From Corynebacterium gottingense (GTDB lineage Bacteria; Actinomycetota; Actinomycetes; Mycobacteriales; Mycobacteriaceae), in contig NZ_RDRE01000001.1 in assembly GCF_003693265.1 (NCBI RefSeq), positions 1 through 64,000 on the forward strand: DNA of 64,000 nt, written 5' to 3'. A model generated the notes under the pieces. The model saw only the letters and a program-made list of their open reading frames with translations, did not search any database and was not told the origin of the DNA. This document shows positions 53,902 through 63,318 of the stretch, piece after piece (within the stretch, counting starts at the first letter, position 1; the number at the start of each line of letters is the position of its first letter). A program made the position numbers and the translations under genes.

Positions 53902-54735
53902 ATGGAATCCACGACTGCACCCACGTTCCAGGGCAAGATTGCCATCCTCGGCACCGGCAGCATCGGCGAGGCCCTGCTGTCCGGCCTGGTGGCCAGCGGC
54001 ATCGACCCCAAACAGATCACGGCCACGAACCGCACGGCGGCGCGCCGCGACGAGCTCGCCGACCGCTACGGCGTCAACGTCACCGACGACAACAACGGCG
54101 CCGTCTCCGAATCGCAGGTGGCGTTCCTGTGCGTGAAGCCGGGCCAGATCCTCGGCCTCATCGAGGACATCAGCACCGACATCGCCGATTCCGACTCCGC
54201 TACGGTGCTGGTCTCCATGGCCGCGGGCATCTCGCTGCAGGCGATGGAGGAGGCCGTTTCGGCCGCGGGCACCCCGATCGTGCGCGTGATGCCCAACACC
54301 CCGATGCTGGTGGGCAAGGGCGTGCTCGCCGCGGCGTTCGGCCGCTTTGTTGATGACGAGCAGCACGCCGCGATCAGCCAGCTGCTCTCCGCGGCCGGCA
54401 AGCTCGTCGAGGTCAAGGAGAAACAAATGGATGCGGTCACCGCGCTCTCGGGCTCCGGCCCCGCCTATTTCTTCCTGGTCGCAGAGGCGCTTGTCGACGC
54501 CGGCGTGTCCCTCGGCCTGCCCCGCGACCTCGCCACCGAGCTCGCCTCCGCCACGGCCGCCGGCGCCGGCGCGATGCTGGAGGGGGAGCAGACGCCGACC
54601 GAGCTGCGGGCCGGGGTGTCCTCGCCGGCCGGGACGACGGTGGCGGCGATCCGGGAGCTCGAGGAGTCCGGGCTGCGCGGCGCGTTCTACCGGGCGACGG
54701 AGGCCTGCGCGAACCGTTCCGCGGAGATCGGGTGA
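53902..54735 (+). CDS. proC: Pyrroline-5-carboxylate reductase
   Basis: 277 residues. The last step of proline synthesis, using NAD(P)H. IAILGTGSIGEALLSG binds the cofactor, RVMPNTPMLVGKG is conserved, and the signature region is ALSGSGPAYFFL...TPTELRAGVSSPAGTT (read in pieces). TAGTCT lies 7 bases before the ATG (leaderless). The preceding terminator hairpin ends within that -10 box. Confidence 0.94.
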   Translation: MESTTAPTFQGKIAILGTGSIGEALLSGLVASGIDPKQITATNRTAARRDELADRYGVNVTDDNNGAVSESQVAFLCVKPGQILGLIEDISTDIADSDSATVLVSMAAGISLQAMEEAVSAAGTPIVRVMPNTPMLVGKGVLAAAFGRFVDDEQHAAISQLLSAAGKLVEVKEKQMDAVTALSGSGPAYFFLVAEALVDAGVSLGLPRDLATELASATAAGAGAMLEGEQTPTELRAGVSSPAGTTVAAIRELEESGLRGAFYRATEACANRSAEIG

Positions 54736-54945
54736 TGGTGCGAGGGGGTGGGTGTGGCGTCGATAGGCACTCTGCGCCCCACTTTTCACACCAATGACGC
54801 GGCGTCTCTGGGGACTCACAGAAAAATTTTGGCACTCAGGTCGCATTCGGCCCTGGTTTCACGATAGTCTGGTTCAGGCACGTGCGTGTTCGTCCTGTGG
54901 GAGGGGAAGCCTACAGCGCGACCGTGCTGAAGGGTTAAGTATTTT

Positions 54946-55137
54946 ATGGCAAACGAAGACAAAGGTAAGTTCCTGACAGTCGCAGAGGTCGCAGAGATCA
55001 TGCGCGTCTCCAAGATGACGGTGTACCGCCTCGTGCACTCCGGCGAGCTGCCGGCCGTGCGCGTGGGTCGGTCGTTCCGTGTGAACGAGGGCGCGGTGAA
55101 TGAGTACCTGGAGTCCTCCGTCTACGACGTGGGATAA
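54946..55137 (+). CDS. BldC-like helix-turn-helix protein
   Basis: 63 residues, nearly all a MerR/excisionase-type winged [25 protein letters not shown], then [16 protein letters not shown]. It matches the single-domain BldC-type regulators conserved in actinobacteria near proC and the mini ribosomal protein gene. BldC in Streptomyces controls developmental timing; the role here is unknown. ATG 54946 follows GAAGGG. Being conserved core DNA, it is not a phage excisionase. Confidence 0.8.
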   Translation: MANEDKGKFLTVAEVAEIMRVSKMTVYRLVHSGELPAVRVGRSFRVNEGAVNEYLESSVYDVG

Positions 55138-55282
55138 CGCCCTTGCGCTGCAACCGGCACCGCTCGCTTCCAGTCAAGGCGGGTGGCGCCGGATTTTTGG
55201 TTGGACACGCGGCGGGCTGTATGCTGTCAACCATTGATGTCGGCGCACGCCCTGCGGAGTGTGCACCTCACGCCGGCCCGTT

Positions 55283-55301
55283 CGCCCCGCTTGGCGGGGT
55301 G
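55283..55301 (+). promoter_or_regulatory. Leader hairpin of the bS22 gene
   Basis: CGCCCCGC and GCGGGGTG form a stable stem on a TTG loop, about 50 bases before the bS22 ATG. It could be part of a structured leader. No known riboswitch class is recognised. Confidence 0.35.
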
Positions 55302-55352
55302 GCGGTCGCGCTGACAGGCACTGTACGTACACCAAGGAAACGAGGAAGCCCC

Positions 55353-55454
55353 ATGGGTTCTGTGATCAAGAAGCGCCGCAAGCGCATGTCCAAGAAGAAG
55401 CACCGCAAGATGCTGCGCCGCACCCGCGTTCAGCGTCGTAAGCTGGGCAAGTAG
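55353..55454 (+). CDS. Small basic ribosomal protein bS22 (AURKAIP1/COX24 family)
   Basis: 33 residues, about half Lys and Arg: [19 protein letters not shown], then [12 protein letters not shown]. This matches the mini protein seen in the mycobacterial small subunit (bS22) and the AURKAIP1/COX24 domain of mitochondrial ribosomes. ATG 55353 follows GAGGAAG. A good terminator (55468-55498) follows. The strict BldC-bS22 order agrees with other actinobacteria. Confidence 0.88.
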   Translation: MGSVIKKRRKRMSKKKHRKMLRRTRVQRRKLGK

Positions 55455-55467
55455 GCCCTGTCGGCCC

Positions 55468-55498
55468 GCACCCGTTCCCGTTGGGGCGGGTGCTTTTT
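55468..55498 (+). terminator. Terminator of bS22 gene
   Basis: Arms GCACCCG and CGGGTGC around a GC-rich loop, followed by TTTTT. Confidence 0.85.
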
Positions 55499-55550
55499 CG
55501 TGCCCGCGCACCTGTGCCGGGTGGGGTGCAGCCTAGCTGACGAAGACCGG

Positions 55551-55588
55551 ATGACGAAGATGCGAGAGGCTAGTCGCATCTTCGTCAT
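55551..55588 (-). terminator. Perfect 15-bp hairpin downstream of the HAD phosphatase gene
   Basis: ATGACGAAGATGCGA and TCGCATCTTCGTCAT flank an 8-base loop, 10 bp beyond the HAD stop (minus strand). There is no T run, so it may be an mRNA 3' stabiliser or factor-assisted terminator rather than an intrinsic terminator. Confidence 0.6.
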
Positions 55589-55598
55589 GGCCGTCTCG

Positions 55599-56651
55599 TC
55601 ATCCTTCAAGAGCCGCATCAGTATGGTCGGCGCCCCGCCTCGCCGCGGCCACACCCGCCACACCGGCAACCGCGACCGCACCCGCAACGCCCAGCGCCAC
55701 GCGGCTGCGCGCCAGCTTGCGCAGCGGCCGGTACTCGCGCACCGCCCACCCGGCTGCGCGGGCGTGGCGGCGCAGCGCCCGGTCCGGGTTCACCGCCACC
55801 GGCACCCCGACCATGCCGAGCATGGGCAGGTCATTGATGCTGTCCGAATAGGCCGTGCATTTGTCCAGGTCAAGGCGCTGGATCGCGGCAAGCGCCGCCA
55901 CCGCGTGCTTCTTGCCGGGGCCGTGCAGGATGTCGCCGACCAGCCGCCCCGTGAACACCCCGTCCTGCTCCTCCGCGACGGTGCCCAGCGCGCCGGTGAA
56001 GCCGAGCCGCTTCGCCAGCGCCTGGCCGATCTGCACGGGCGTGGCGGAGACCAGCCACACCTGCTGGCCCGCGGCGATGTGCATGCTGGCCAGCTCGATC
56101 GTGTCCTGGTACGCCTTGTCCAGCATCTGGCGCTCCACGATCTCCTGGCACAGCGCCTTAAGCTCGTCGACGCGCTTGCCTTTCACAATCCCCAGCGCCT
56201 GCTCGCGCCCCGCGGCGATGTCCGAGTGGCTCTCCGCACCGCGCAGCCGGTACCGGATCTGCTTGAGCAGGGCCGGGAACAGCTCGCCGGCGGTGATGAA
56301 GCGCCGCCTCGCCAGCCCCTCGGCGAGCAGGATGAGCGAGGAGCCCTGGATGAGGGTGTTGTCCACGTCAAAGAACGCGGCGGCCTCGGTGTCCTGCGGC
56401 ACGTCCGGGTCCGGCGGGGTGATGGTGGGGGTGCCGGCGGTGTTGAAGGCGCCGCCGACGGAGTCGATGCCGAGCGAGAAATCGTCGATAGTCAGCCCGA
56501 AGGTTTCCTCGATGGCGGCCGCCGCGGCGGCTTCGCCGGCAGTGCGTTGGGCGGAGGCGTCGAGCGGGGGCAGGGCGAGTTCCTCCAGGAAGCGCCGGAA
56601 GTTTCCGTGGGAGACGGACCAGTACGCGAGCAGATCGCGGTGTTCGGTCAT
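55599..56651 (-). CDS. HAD-IB family phosphatase (SerB1-like)
   Basis: 350 residues. The catalytic DVDNTL (FFDVDNTLIQGSS) is motif I, SATP motif II (LVSATPVQIG), and YSDSINDLPML motif IV. An N-terminal 95-residue helical extension and a C-terminal hydrophobic Gly/Val/Ala stretch flank the domain. It may dephosphorylate phosphoserine or a lipid phosphate; the mycobacterial SerB1 group is the closest match by layout. ATG 56651 follows AAAGGCAGG. Divergent from the glutaredoxin gene (95 bp gap). Confidence 0.8.
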   Translation of the reverse strand: MTEHRDLLAYWSVSHGNFRRFLEELALPPLDASAQRTAGEAAAAAAIEETFGLTIDDFSLGIDSVGGAFNTAGTPTITPPDPDVPQDTEAAAFFDVDNTLIQGSSLILLAEGLARRRFITAGELFPALLKQIRYRLRGAESHSDIAAGREQALGIVKGKRVDELKALCQEIVERQMLDKAYQDTIELASMHIAAGQQVWLVSATPVQIGQALAKRLGFTGALGTVAEEQDGVFTGRLVGDILHGPGKKHAVAALAAIQRLDLDKCTAYSDSINDLPMLGMVGVPVAVNPDRALRRHARAAGWAVREYRPLRKLARSRVALGVAGAVAVAGVAGVAAARRGADHTDAALEG

Positions 56652-56745
56652 GTCCTGCCTTTCGCGGTCGGGGGTGCGCGTGAGATAGCTTGGAACTCTG
56701 GAATATCGTACCGCTTGGGTTTCCGTGGAGAGGGAGTGACCAAAC

Positions 56746-56982
56746 GTGAAGAGGGTCGAGCTCATGGTGCGCGAGGGCTGCGGGTCGTGCGACCGCGTCG
56801 CCGCGCAAATCCGCCCGCTCGTGGCAGAGTGCGGCGCGGAGCTTTCGCTTATCGACGTCGACGCCAACCCCGACAACGCCGCCGAGTACGGTGACCGCGT
56901 CCCCGTCGTGGTGATCGACGGTGAGGAGTTCGCCTGCTGGGAGGTAGACTCGGACGACCTCGTCGCGGAACTCAGGTCGTAG
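56746..56982 (+). CDS. Glutaredoxin-like protein
   Basis: 78 residues with a thioredoxin fold and the CGSC redox pair (VREGCGSCDRV). The cis-Pro lies in DRVPVVVIDGEEF. Small glutaredoxin-like proteins preceding hemA are standard in actinobacteria and may use mycothiol. GTG 56746 follows GAGAGGGAG. hemA begins 58 bp downstream. Confidence 0.82.
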   Translation: MKRVELMVREGCGSCDRVAAQIRPLVAECGAELSLIDVDANPDNAAEYGDRVPVVVIDGEEFACWEVDSDDLVAELRS

Positions 56983-57039
56983 CGGGGTATCCTTTAGTTT
57001 GATTTTTTCTGGATTTGGCTGGATTGCTGGAGTGATTGT

Positions 57040-58365
57040 GTGAGTGTGCTCGTCGTAGGGATGTCGCACCGTTCTGCGCCGGTGGCGCTGCTGGAGCGGC
57101 TGAGTATGGACGAGACGGTGCAGCACGACACGGCGACGGCGCTGGTGTCCCGGCCCGCGCTGACGGAAGCGATGATCATCTCCACCTGCAACCGTCTCGA
57201 GGTCTACACCGTGGCGACCGCCTTCCACGCCGGGGTCGAGGACGTGCTGCACGTGCTCGCGGACGTCTCAGGCGTGCCCGAGGCGGAGCTGCGCGGCTAC
57301 CTCTACGTGCGCTACGCCGACGCCGCCGCGGAGCACATGTTTACCGTGGCTGCGGGGCTGGACTCCATGGTGGTGGGGGAGCAGCAGATCATCGGCCAGG
57401 TGCGCTCCGCCTACTCGGACGCCGCCGAGCGCGGCACCGTCGGCCCGGCCCTGCACTCGCTGGCGCAGACCGCGCTGCACACCGGCAAGCGCGTGCACAG
57501 CGAGACCGCGATTGATGATTCCGGCGCGTCCATGGTCACGCTCGGCCTGGACCAGGCCATGCGCGAGATGGAAAGAGAGGACTTCTCCGGCACCACCGCG
57601 CTGGTCCTGGGGGCGGGCGCGATGAGCTCGCTGGCCGCCACCCACCTGGGCAAGCGCGGCGTGGACAAGCTGATCATTGCGAACCGGACGCGCTCGCGCG
57701 CCGAGCGCGTGGCCGAGCACGCCCGGGAGGCGGGCGTTGCCGCGGAGGTCGTGGACTTCAACGCCCGCGCCGGCGCGATCGGCCGGGCGGACATCACCGT
57801 CTCCGCCACGGCGTCGGACGACTTCACCATCACCCCCGAGGACCTGTCCGGCCCGACCGTGCTGGTGGACCTTTCCCTGCCGCGCGACATCGATGACGCC
57901 GTCACCGAGCGCGACGGCGTGCGCCTGATCAACATCGAGTCACTGCACGCGACGTTGCGCGACAACGACAGCGAGGATTCCCGCGCGCTGCAGCAGGCGG
58001 AGGCCATCGTGCGCGAGGAGGTCGAGGAGTTCAGCTCGGAGCAGCGCGTCCGTGACGTCACGCCGGCGGTGACGCGGCTGCGCAGGACGGCCGCGGAGGT
58101 GCAGGCGCAGGAGCTCGAACGGCTGCGCACGCGCCTGCCCAACCTCTCCGAGGAGGAGTTTGACCAGGTTGGTAGGGCGGTGAAGCGTGTCGTCGATAAG
58201 CTTCTGCACACGCCGACGGTGAAGATTAAGGAGCTCGCCGCATCCTCCGAGACGGTGAGTGTAGAAATGGCGATCGAGGAGTTGTTCGGGCTCGGGCGAT
58301 CCTCGGTGGCGGTGGACGCGCAGCGCCTGCCGCGGCCGGACGAACTGCAGGCGAAGGAGAACTGA
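57040..58365 (+). CDS. hemA: Glutamyl-tRNA reductase
   Basis: 441 residues. It commits glutamate to tetrapyrrole synthesis (C5 pathway). The nucleophile is Cys50 in [20 protein letters not shown] is conserved, [15 protein letters not shown] binds NADPH, and the C-terminal dimerisation domain is complete. The GTG start gives [12 protein letters not shown]. Its stop overlaps the hemC ATG (TGATG), so the two are co-translated. Confidence 0.95.
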   Translation: MSVLVVGMSHRSAPVALLERLSMDETVQHDTATALVSRPALTEAMIISTCNRLEVYTVATAFHAGVEDVLHVLADVSGVPEAELRGYLYVRYADAAAEHMFTVAAGLDSMVVGEQQIIGQVRSAYSDAAERGTVGPALHSLAQTALHTGKRVHSETAIDDSGASMVTLGLDQAMREMEREDFSGTTALVLGAGAMSSLAATHLGKRGVDKLIIANRTRSRAERVAEHAREAGVAAEVVDFNARAGAIGRADITVSATASDDFTITPEDLSGPTVLVDLSLPRDIDDAVTERDGVRLINIESLHATLRDNDSEDSRALQQAEAIVREEVEEFSSEQRVRDVTPAVTRLRRTAAEVQAQELERLRTRLPNLSEEEFDQVGRAVKRVVDKLLHTPTVKIKELAASSETVSVEMAIEELFGLGRSSVAVDAQRLPRPDELQAKEN

Positions 58366-59249
58366 TGCTCAAGATTGGTACACGCGGGTCCCACCTGGCC
58401 ACCACGCAGGCTGGCCACGTGCGCGACGCGCTGATCGCGGGCGGCGCTGAGGCGGAACTGCATATCGTGACCACCGCCGGCGACCTGAATATGTCGCCCG
58501 TCGAGCGCATCGGCGTCGGCGTGTTCACCACCGCGCTTCGCGACGCCCTCGCGTCCGGCGAAGTCGACGTGGCCGTCCACTCGTTCAAGGACCTCCCCAC
58601 GGCTGGCGACGCCCGCCTCCACCTCGTCACCCCGGAGCGCGAGGACAACCGCGAAGCGCTCATCGCGCGGGATGGGCTGACGCTCGCGCAGCTGCCGCAG
58701 GGCGCCAAGGTGGGCACTTCGGCGCCGCGGCGCGTCTCGCAGCTGCGTGCGCTGCGCCCCGACCTGGACATTCTCCCGCTCCGCGGCAACATTGAGACCC
58801 GCATGAGCTACGTCGAGCGCGGCGAGCTGGACGCGATCGTCCTCGCCTACGCGGGGCTGTGCCGCGGCGGGTACGCCGAGCGCGCCACCGAGGTGTTCGA
58901 CCCGGCCACACTCATGCCTGCCCCGGCGCAGGGTGCGTTGGCAGTGGAGTGCCGGGCGGACGACGCGGCGACGCGCGCAGCGCTCGACGCGCTTGTCAGT
59001 GCGGAGGCGACCGCGTGCGCCGCCGCCGAGCGCCAGGTGCTGGCCACGCTCGAGGCGGGCTGCACCGCCCCGGTCGCGGCGTACGCGGAACTGGGGGAGC
59101 ACGGCGCGCTGACGCTCCACGCTGGCGTCTTCGCCGTGGACGGCTCCGCGCAGCTGGTGGAGACGTTGACCGGCACCGATGCCGCGGCGCTGGGGCGCGA
59201 GGCCGCCGAGAAGCTGCTCGAGCGCGGGGCCGCGGACATCATGGAGTAA
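58365..59249 (+). CDS. hemC: Hydroxymethylbilane synthase (porphobilinogen deaminase)
   Basis: 294 residues. It links four porphobilinogens into hydroxymethylbilane. [12 protein letters not shown] at the N-terminus, [18 protein letters not shown] (substrate Arg residues), LRGNIETR, and Cys233 in LEAGCTAPV, which anchors the dipyrromethane cofactor, are all seen. It starts within the hemA stop codon. About 170 bp separate it from hemD, where promoter-like elements occur. Confidence 0.95.
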   Translation: MLKIGTRGSHLATTQAGHVRDALIAGGAEAELHIVTTAGDLNMSPVERIGVGVFTTALRDALASGEVDVAVHSFKDLPTAGDARLHLVTPEREDNREALIARDGLTLAQLPQGAKVGTSAPRRVSQLRALRPDLDILPLRGNIETRMSYVERGELDAIVLAYAGLCRGGYAERATEVFDPATLMPAPAQGALAVECRADDAATRAALDALVSAEATACAAAERQVLATLEAGCTAPVAAYAELGEHGALTLHAGVFAVDGSAQLVETLTGTDAAALGREAAEKLLERGAADIME

Positions 59250-59420
59250 GACGCGGGTTTGGTTTTCGGGCCGCTTCCATCTTAAGGTGTAACTACCATA
59301 CGTCGGATTGCCCCGGCGCAACTGGGTCCCATGGGGAGGGCGCGCCTTGCTGCGCGCAGCCCGCACTGAGCGTCCTGTTGCGCCGAGGCTACTGTTTTGC
59401 GCCTTAGAAAAGATCGTTCT

Positions 59421-61145
59421 ATGACATTGCCCTCGCTTACGCCCCCACCGGGGAAGGTCATCTTCGTCGGTGCAGGCCCGGGCAACCCTGATCTGCTTAC
59501 CGTCCGCGCACGCGAGGTGATGGAAACTAATTCTATCGCCCTCGTTGATCCGGACGTCGCTCAGGGTGCCCGAGACGTCGTCGCCGCTAAACTGCCTGTT
59601 CCCAAGGCTAAAATGCAGGCCGCCGACGAGGCGTACGCGCGCATGGTCGCGGAAGCGAAGGAAGCGGGTGCGCGCCGAAAGCCGCCGCGCCCGGACGACC
59701 CGACCGCGGCCGAGGTAGAGGAGCTCGCGTTGTCCGCCGACACCATCGTGGAGGCCGTGCAGCGCGCCCTGGGCGAGGCCGCAGCGTCCATCGAGCGCGG
59801 CGAGGCCGGCGACGGCGACGTGGTCCGCCTGGTCCGCGGCAATCCGCTGACCCGCGACGCGGTGATGGAGGAGATCTCCGCCGTCGCCGCCGCGGGCATC
59901 GAGTTCCAGGTCGTGCCGGGCATGAGCCTGCCGTCCACGGTGCCGTCGTTTGCGGGCATCGCGCTCGGCTCCACCTACACCGAGGCGGACCTGACCTCCG
60001 GTATCGAAGGCATCGACTTTGACCAGCTGGCGTCCGCGCCGCAGCCGTTGGTGCTGCAGGCGGAGCAGGAGCAGCTGGGCGAGATTGCCGACGCGCTCAT
60101 GGAGCGCGGCTTCGGCCCGTCCACGCCGGTTGCGGTGACGACCCACGGCACGACGCGCCTGCAGCGCACCGTCGACGCCACCCTGGAGACCCTGGGCAAG
60201 CTGGACGCCGACCTGCCCGGATCCCTCGTAGTCACGCTCGGCGCGGTGGCGGATGACCGCTCGAAGTACTCGTGGTGGGAGAACCGTCCCCTCTACGGCT
60301 GGCGCGTCCTCGTGCCGCGCGCGAAGGAGCAGGCCGGGCCGATGAACGCCCGCCTGAGCTCCTACGGCGCGATCCCGCAGTCCGTCCCCACCATTTCTAT
60401 GGAGCCGCCGCGCAACCCGGCGCAGATGGACCGCGCGATCAAGGGCATCGTGGAGGGCCGCTACCAGTGGGTCCTCTTCACCTCCGTCAACGCCGTGAAC
60501 GCGGTGTGGAAGAAGTTTGCGCAGCTGGGCCTGGACGCCCGCTCCTTCGCCGGAGTCCACCTGGGCGCGGTGGGACAGAAGACGGCGGACGCGCTGCGCG
60601 CCCGCGGCATGTTCCCCGAGCTGGTGCCGCACCGCACGAAGCAGAACGCGGCCGGGATGGTGGAGATCTTCCCCGAGTACGTCGAGGACATCGACCCCGT
60701 CAGCCGCGTGCTGCTGCCGCGCGCCGACCTCGGCTCTGACCTGCTCGTCGACGGCCTGAAGGAGAAGGGCTGGGAGGTCGACGACGTGGTGGCGTACCGC
60801 ACGGTGCGTGCCGCCCCGCCGGCTCCCGAGACCCGCGACATGATTAAGACGGGCGGCTTCGACGCCGTCTGCTTCACCTCCGCGTCCACGGTGAAGAACC
60901 TCGTGGGCATTGCGGGCAAACCGCACCAGCGCACCATCATCGCCTGCATCGGCCCGAGCACCGCGGCCGAAGCGAAAGAGCAGGGGCTGCGCGTGGACGT
61001 AGTGCCCGAGGTGGCGGACGTGCCTTCGCTTATCGACGCCCTCGCGAACCACGTTGCCAACCTGCGTGCCGCCGGCCAGCTCCCGCCCCCGCGGAAGAAG
61101 CGCCGCACCCGCCGCAAGCCCGTGGCCAAAGCGTCCGGCGAGTAG
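59421..61145 (+). CDS. hemD: Fused uroporphyrinogen-III methyltransferase-like / uroporphyrinogen-III synthase
   Basis: 574 residues. The N-terminal part (about 10-275) has the SUMT fold start, GKVIFVGAGPGNPDLLTVRA, and a middle PGMSLPSTVPSFAGI. However, the usual GGDPFVFGRG-type SAM-binding loop is replaced by VRGNPLTRDAV (about residue 138). The C-terminal part (about 290-550) is HemD: RVLVPRAKEQAG, QWVLFTSVNAVNAVW, and VCFTSASTVKNLV. HemD closes the tetrapyrrole ring. A basic tail ends the protein. Methyltransferase activity is uncertain. Confidence 0.9.
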   Translation: MTLPSLTPPPGKVIFVGAGPGNPDLLTVRAREVMETNSIALVDPDVAQGARDVVAAKLPVPKAKMQAADEAYARMVAEAKEAGARRKPPRPDDPTAAEVEELALSADTIVEAVQRALGEAAASIERGEAGDGDVVRLVRGNPLTRDAVMEEISAVAAAGIEFQVVPGMSLPSTVPSFAGIALGSTYTEADLTSGIEGIDFDQLASAPQPLVLQAEQEQLGEIADALMERGFGPSTPVAVTTHGTTRLQRTVDATLETLGKLDADLPGSLVVTLGAVADDRSKYSWWENRPLYGWRVLVPRAKEQAGPMNARLSSYGAIPQSVPTISMEPPRNPAQMDRAIKGIVEGRYQWVLFTSVNAVNAVWKKFAQLGLDARSFAGVHLGAVGQKTADALRARGMFPELVPHRTKQNAAGMVEIFPEYVEDIDPVSRVLLPRADLGSDLLVDGLKEKGWEVDDVVAYRTVRAAPPAPETRDMIKTGGFDAVCFTSASTVKNLVGIAGKPHQRTIIACIGPSTAAEAKEQGLRVDVVPEVADVPSLIDALANHVANLRAAGQLPPPRKKRRTRRKPVAKASGE

Positions 61146-61178
61146 GTACGCACGGCCACGGGGCCTATGATGGTGGCC

Positions 61179-62177
61179 ATGTCTACCTACGATTTGCCCC
61201 GCCGTCCCCGCCGCCTCCGCCAAAACGCCGCGATGCGCGCGTTGACTGCGGAGACGCGCTTGCACCCAGCGGACTTCATTCTCCCGATGTTTGTGGCCGA
61301 CGGCATCGAGGAAAAGCGCGAGATCACGTCCATGCCGGGCGTGTACCAGCACACCACGGACTCCCTCAAGGCACTGTGCCACGAGGCGCTCGAGGCCGGC
61401 GTGAAGTGCATTGACCTGTTCGGCGTGCCCCTGGACGAGGACAAGGACGCCACCGGCTCCGTCGCCTGGGACCCCGAGGGCGTGCTCAACCGCAACCTTC
61501 GCGCGCTGCGCGAGGAGTTTGGCAACGACCTGCTCATCATGGCGGATACCTGCCTGGACGAGTTCACCGACCACGGCCACTGCGGCGCCCTGAGCACTGA
61601 CCGCTACGGCAACCAGTTCGTGGACAATGACGCCACGCTGCCGCTCTACGCCCAGATGGCTGTCTCCCAGGCGGAGGCGGGCGCGCACATCGTGAGCCCG
61701 TCCGGCATGATGGACGGCCAGATCGCCGTTATCCGCGAGGCCCTCGACCAGGCCGGCCACCAGGACGTGGCCATCATGGCGTACTCCGCCAAATACGCGT
61801 CGAAGTTCTTCGGCCCGTTCCGCGACGCCGTCGGCTCCTCCCTCCAGGGCGACCGCCGCACCTACCAGCAGGACCCGGCCAACATCCGCGAGTCGCTGCT
61901 GGAGACGGAGCTGGACCTCGACGAGGGCGCGGACTTTGTCATGGTGAAGCCGGCCCTGCCGTACCTGGACGTGCTGAGCCAGGTCGCCGAGATTTCCCCG
62001 GTGCCGGTGGCCGCCTACCAGGTCTCCGGCGAGTACGCGATGATGGTCGCCGCCGGCCGCAACGGCTGGATCGACTTCGAGGAAACGATGATGGAGTCGC
62101 TGATGTCCATCAAGCGCGCCGGCGCGGACCAGATTCTGACCTACTACGCCATCGAGGCAGCAAAGGAACTGAAGTAG
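61179..62177 (+). CDS. hemB: Porphobilinogen synthase (delta-aminolevulinate dehydratase)
   Basis: 332 residues. It condenses two 5-aminolevulinates. [15 protein letters not shown] and the Schiff-base Lys in [12 protein letters not shown] are present. At the metal site the sequence is [14 protein letters not shown]: Cys125 and Cys135 are kept but the middle ligand is Asp127 rather than Cys, intermediate between zinc-type and magnesium-type enzymes. A perfect TATGAT -10 lies 7 bases before the ATG (leaderless). Confidence 0.94.
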   Translation: MSTYDLPRRPRRLRQNAAMRALTAETRLHPADFILPMFVADGIEEKREITSMPGVYQHTTDSLKALCHEALEAGVKCIDLFGVPLDEDKDATGSVAWDPEGVLNRNLRALREEFGNDLLIMADTCLDEFTDHGHCGALSTDRYGNQFVDNDATLPLYAQMAVSQAEAGAHIVSPSGMMDGQIAVIREALDQAGHQDVAIMAYSAKYASKFFGPFRDAVGSSLQGDRRTYQQDPANIRESLLETELDLDEGADFVMVKPALPYLDVLSQVAEISPVPVAAYQVSGEYAMMVAAGRNGWIDFEETMMESLMSIKRAGADQILTYYAIEAAKELK

Positions 62178-62182
62178 CGTTT

Positions 62183-62797
62183 ATGGTTAGCCTTCCCCCG
62201 ACGCCCCAGCGGGCACCGGAGCAGCGCCCGATGCCGGGCGGAGGAGCGTCGTCAAGCACTTCGATGCCCGAGGCCGTGCGCCTCATGCTCGCGTGCTGGG
62301 CGGTGATGATCGGCGGCGAGCTGATCCACCAGATCCTCACCGTTGTCATGACAGTGCTTGACCCCGCCCCGCTGCGCGAGAGCGCCAAGGAGGCGGCGAA
62401 GGGCCAGGAGCTGAGCGACGCCATGCTCAACCTCGGCATCTACGGCTCGGTTGTGCTCATGGCGCTGATCCAGCTGCTCATCCTGGCCGGGTTCGTCGTC
62501 GCGCTGCGCATGGTGGCCAACCGGGGGAAGCGCGCGGCGGCGGCGCGGCGCCTCCTGCAGATCTTTGCCACCTTCTTCGCGCTGCGCATGGTCACGCTGT
62601 ACATGATGTCGCCGGGGTCCACGGCGGTGCCGATCGCGCTGTACGGGGCGGACGGCGTCGTGCAAATCATCCTCGGCGTGGCGGGCGCGATGGGACTGTT
62701 CTACGCTTCGCAGAAGGACTCGGGGGACTGGGTAGAGCCGCCGGCGCACCAATCTCCGCAACAGCCACAGCACGACGATCCCGCGGGTAAACAGTAA
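62183..62797 (+). CDS. Membrane protein downstream of hemB
   Basis: 204 residues. A Pro-rich N-terminus (about 1-30) and four membrane segments (about 35-55, 85-112, 123-143 and 150-175) end in a Gln/His/Pro-rich tail. It starts 6 bp after hemB and is followed 11 bp later by another membrane-protein gene, so all three are one transcription unit. The function is unknown; a heme-pathway or metal-homeostasis link rests on position only. Confidence 0.65.
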   Translation: MVSLPPTPQRAPEQRPMPGGGASSSTSMPEAVRLMLACWAVMIGGELIHQILTVVMTVLDPAPLRESAKEAAKGQELSDAMLNLGIYGSVVLMALIQLLILAGFVVALRMVANRGKRAAAARRLLQIFATFFALRMVTLYMMSPGSTAVPIALYGADGVVQIILGVAGAMGLFYASQKDSGDWVEPPAHQSPQQPQHDDPAGKQ

Positions 62798-62808
62798 AGG
62801 AGCAACCG

Positions 62809-63303
62809 ATGGCCGGAATGTTTCCCACCTTCGTTGCAGACCCGAACGACCCCAACCGCCGCTACACCGGCAAGGTCGGCGAGGCCTGGCCCGGCCAGTT
62901 GCGCGCCGGGTACTACGCAGCGCTGGCCGGCGCCGTGCTGCTGCTGTTGTTCGGCATGCTCATGCTGGCCAGCGGCGCGCCGAAGGACGCGGACGCCGAG
63001 TTCGCGGACGCGTTTGCGCGCAACATGCGCATCGTCGCCTGGTGCAACATCGTCCTCGCCCTGGTGATCGCGGGGTGCGCCTCCTACTTTGCGCGCGGCT
63101 CCAAGACAGCGCGGCGCGTGTTTGCCATCGCCGCCGCCGTGGCGATCTTCCTCAACCTGGCCGGGTTCTTCCTCAACGTGGCGGGTTGGGGCGTGTTCGC
63201 GGTAGTGATCCTGCTGGTCGCCGCCCTATTCTTCGCGTTCCGCCCCGCCGCGAACGCGTTTGTGGACGAGCGCAGCGGCTCCCCCTGGCGGGGCGTGGAC
63301 TAG
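62809..63303 (+). CDS. Membrane protein, second of a pair after hemB
   Basis: 164 residues with four hydrophobic segments (about 32-55, 75-97, 103-125 and 128-146), a soluble N-terminus and a short C-terminal tail. AAAGGAG precedes the ATG. Size and topology resemble the previous gene product, so the two may be divergent paralogues or partners. No motif identified. Confidence 0.65.
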   Translation: MAGMFPTFVADPNDPNRRYTGKVGEAWPGQLRAGYYAALAGAVLLLLFGMLMLASGAPKDADAEFADAFARNMRIVAWCNIVLALVIAGCASYFARGSKTARRVFAIAAAVAIFLNLAGFFLNVAGWGVFAVVILLVAALFFAFRPAANAFVDERSGSPWRGVD

Positions 63304-63318
63304 CGCGAGGGATTCAGC

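Noticed and set aside
54946..55137. Phage excisionase
   Set aside because: The HTH protein lies in a conserved core location beside bS22 and proC and matches the BldC-like family; no other phage gene is nearby.
57411..61760. Very long open frame (about 1450 codons) on the minus strand opposite hemA-hemC-hemD-hemB
   Set aside because: It is the antisense shadow typical of high-GC codon bias, has no recognisable domain, and lies opposite four firmly identified genes. The same applies to the long frames opposite sdhCA (30805-33888) and the rml genes (20327-22516).
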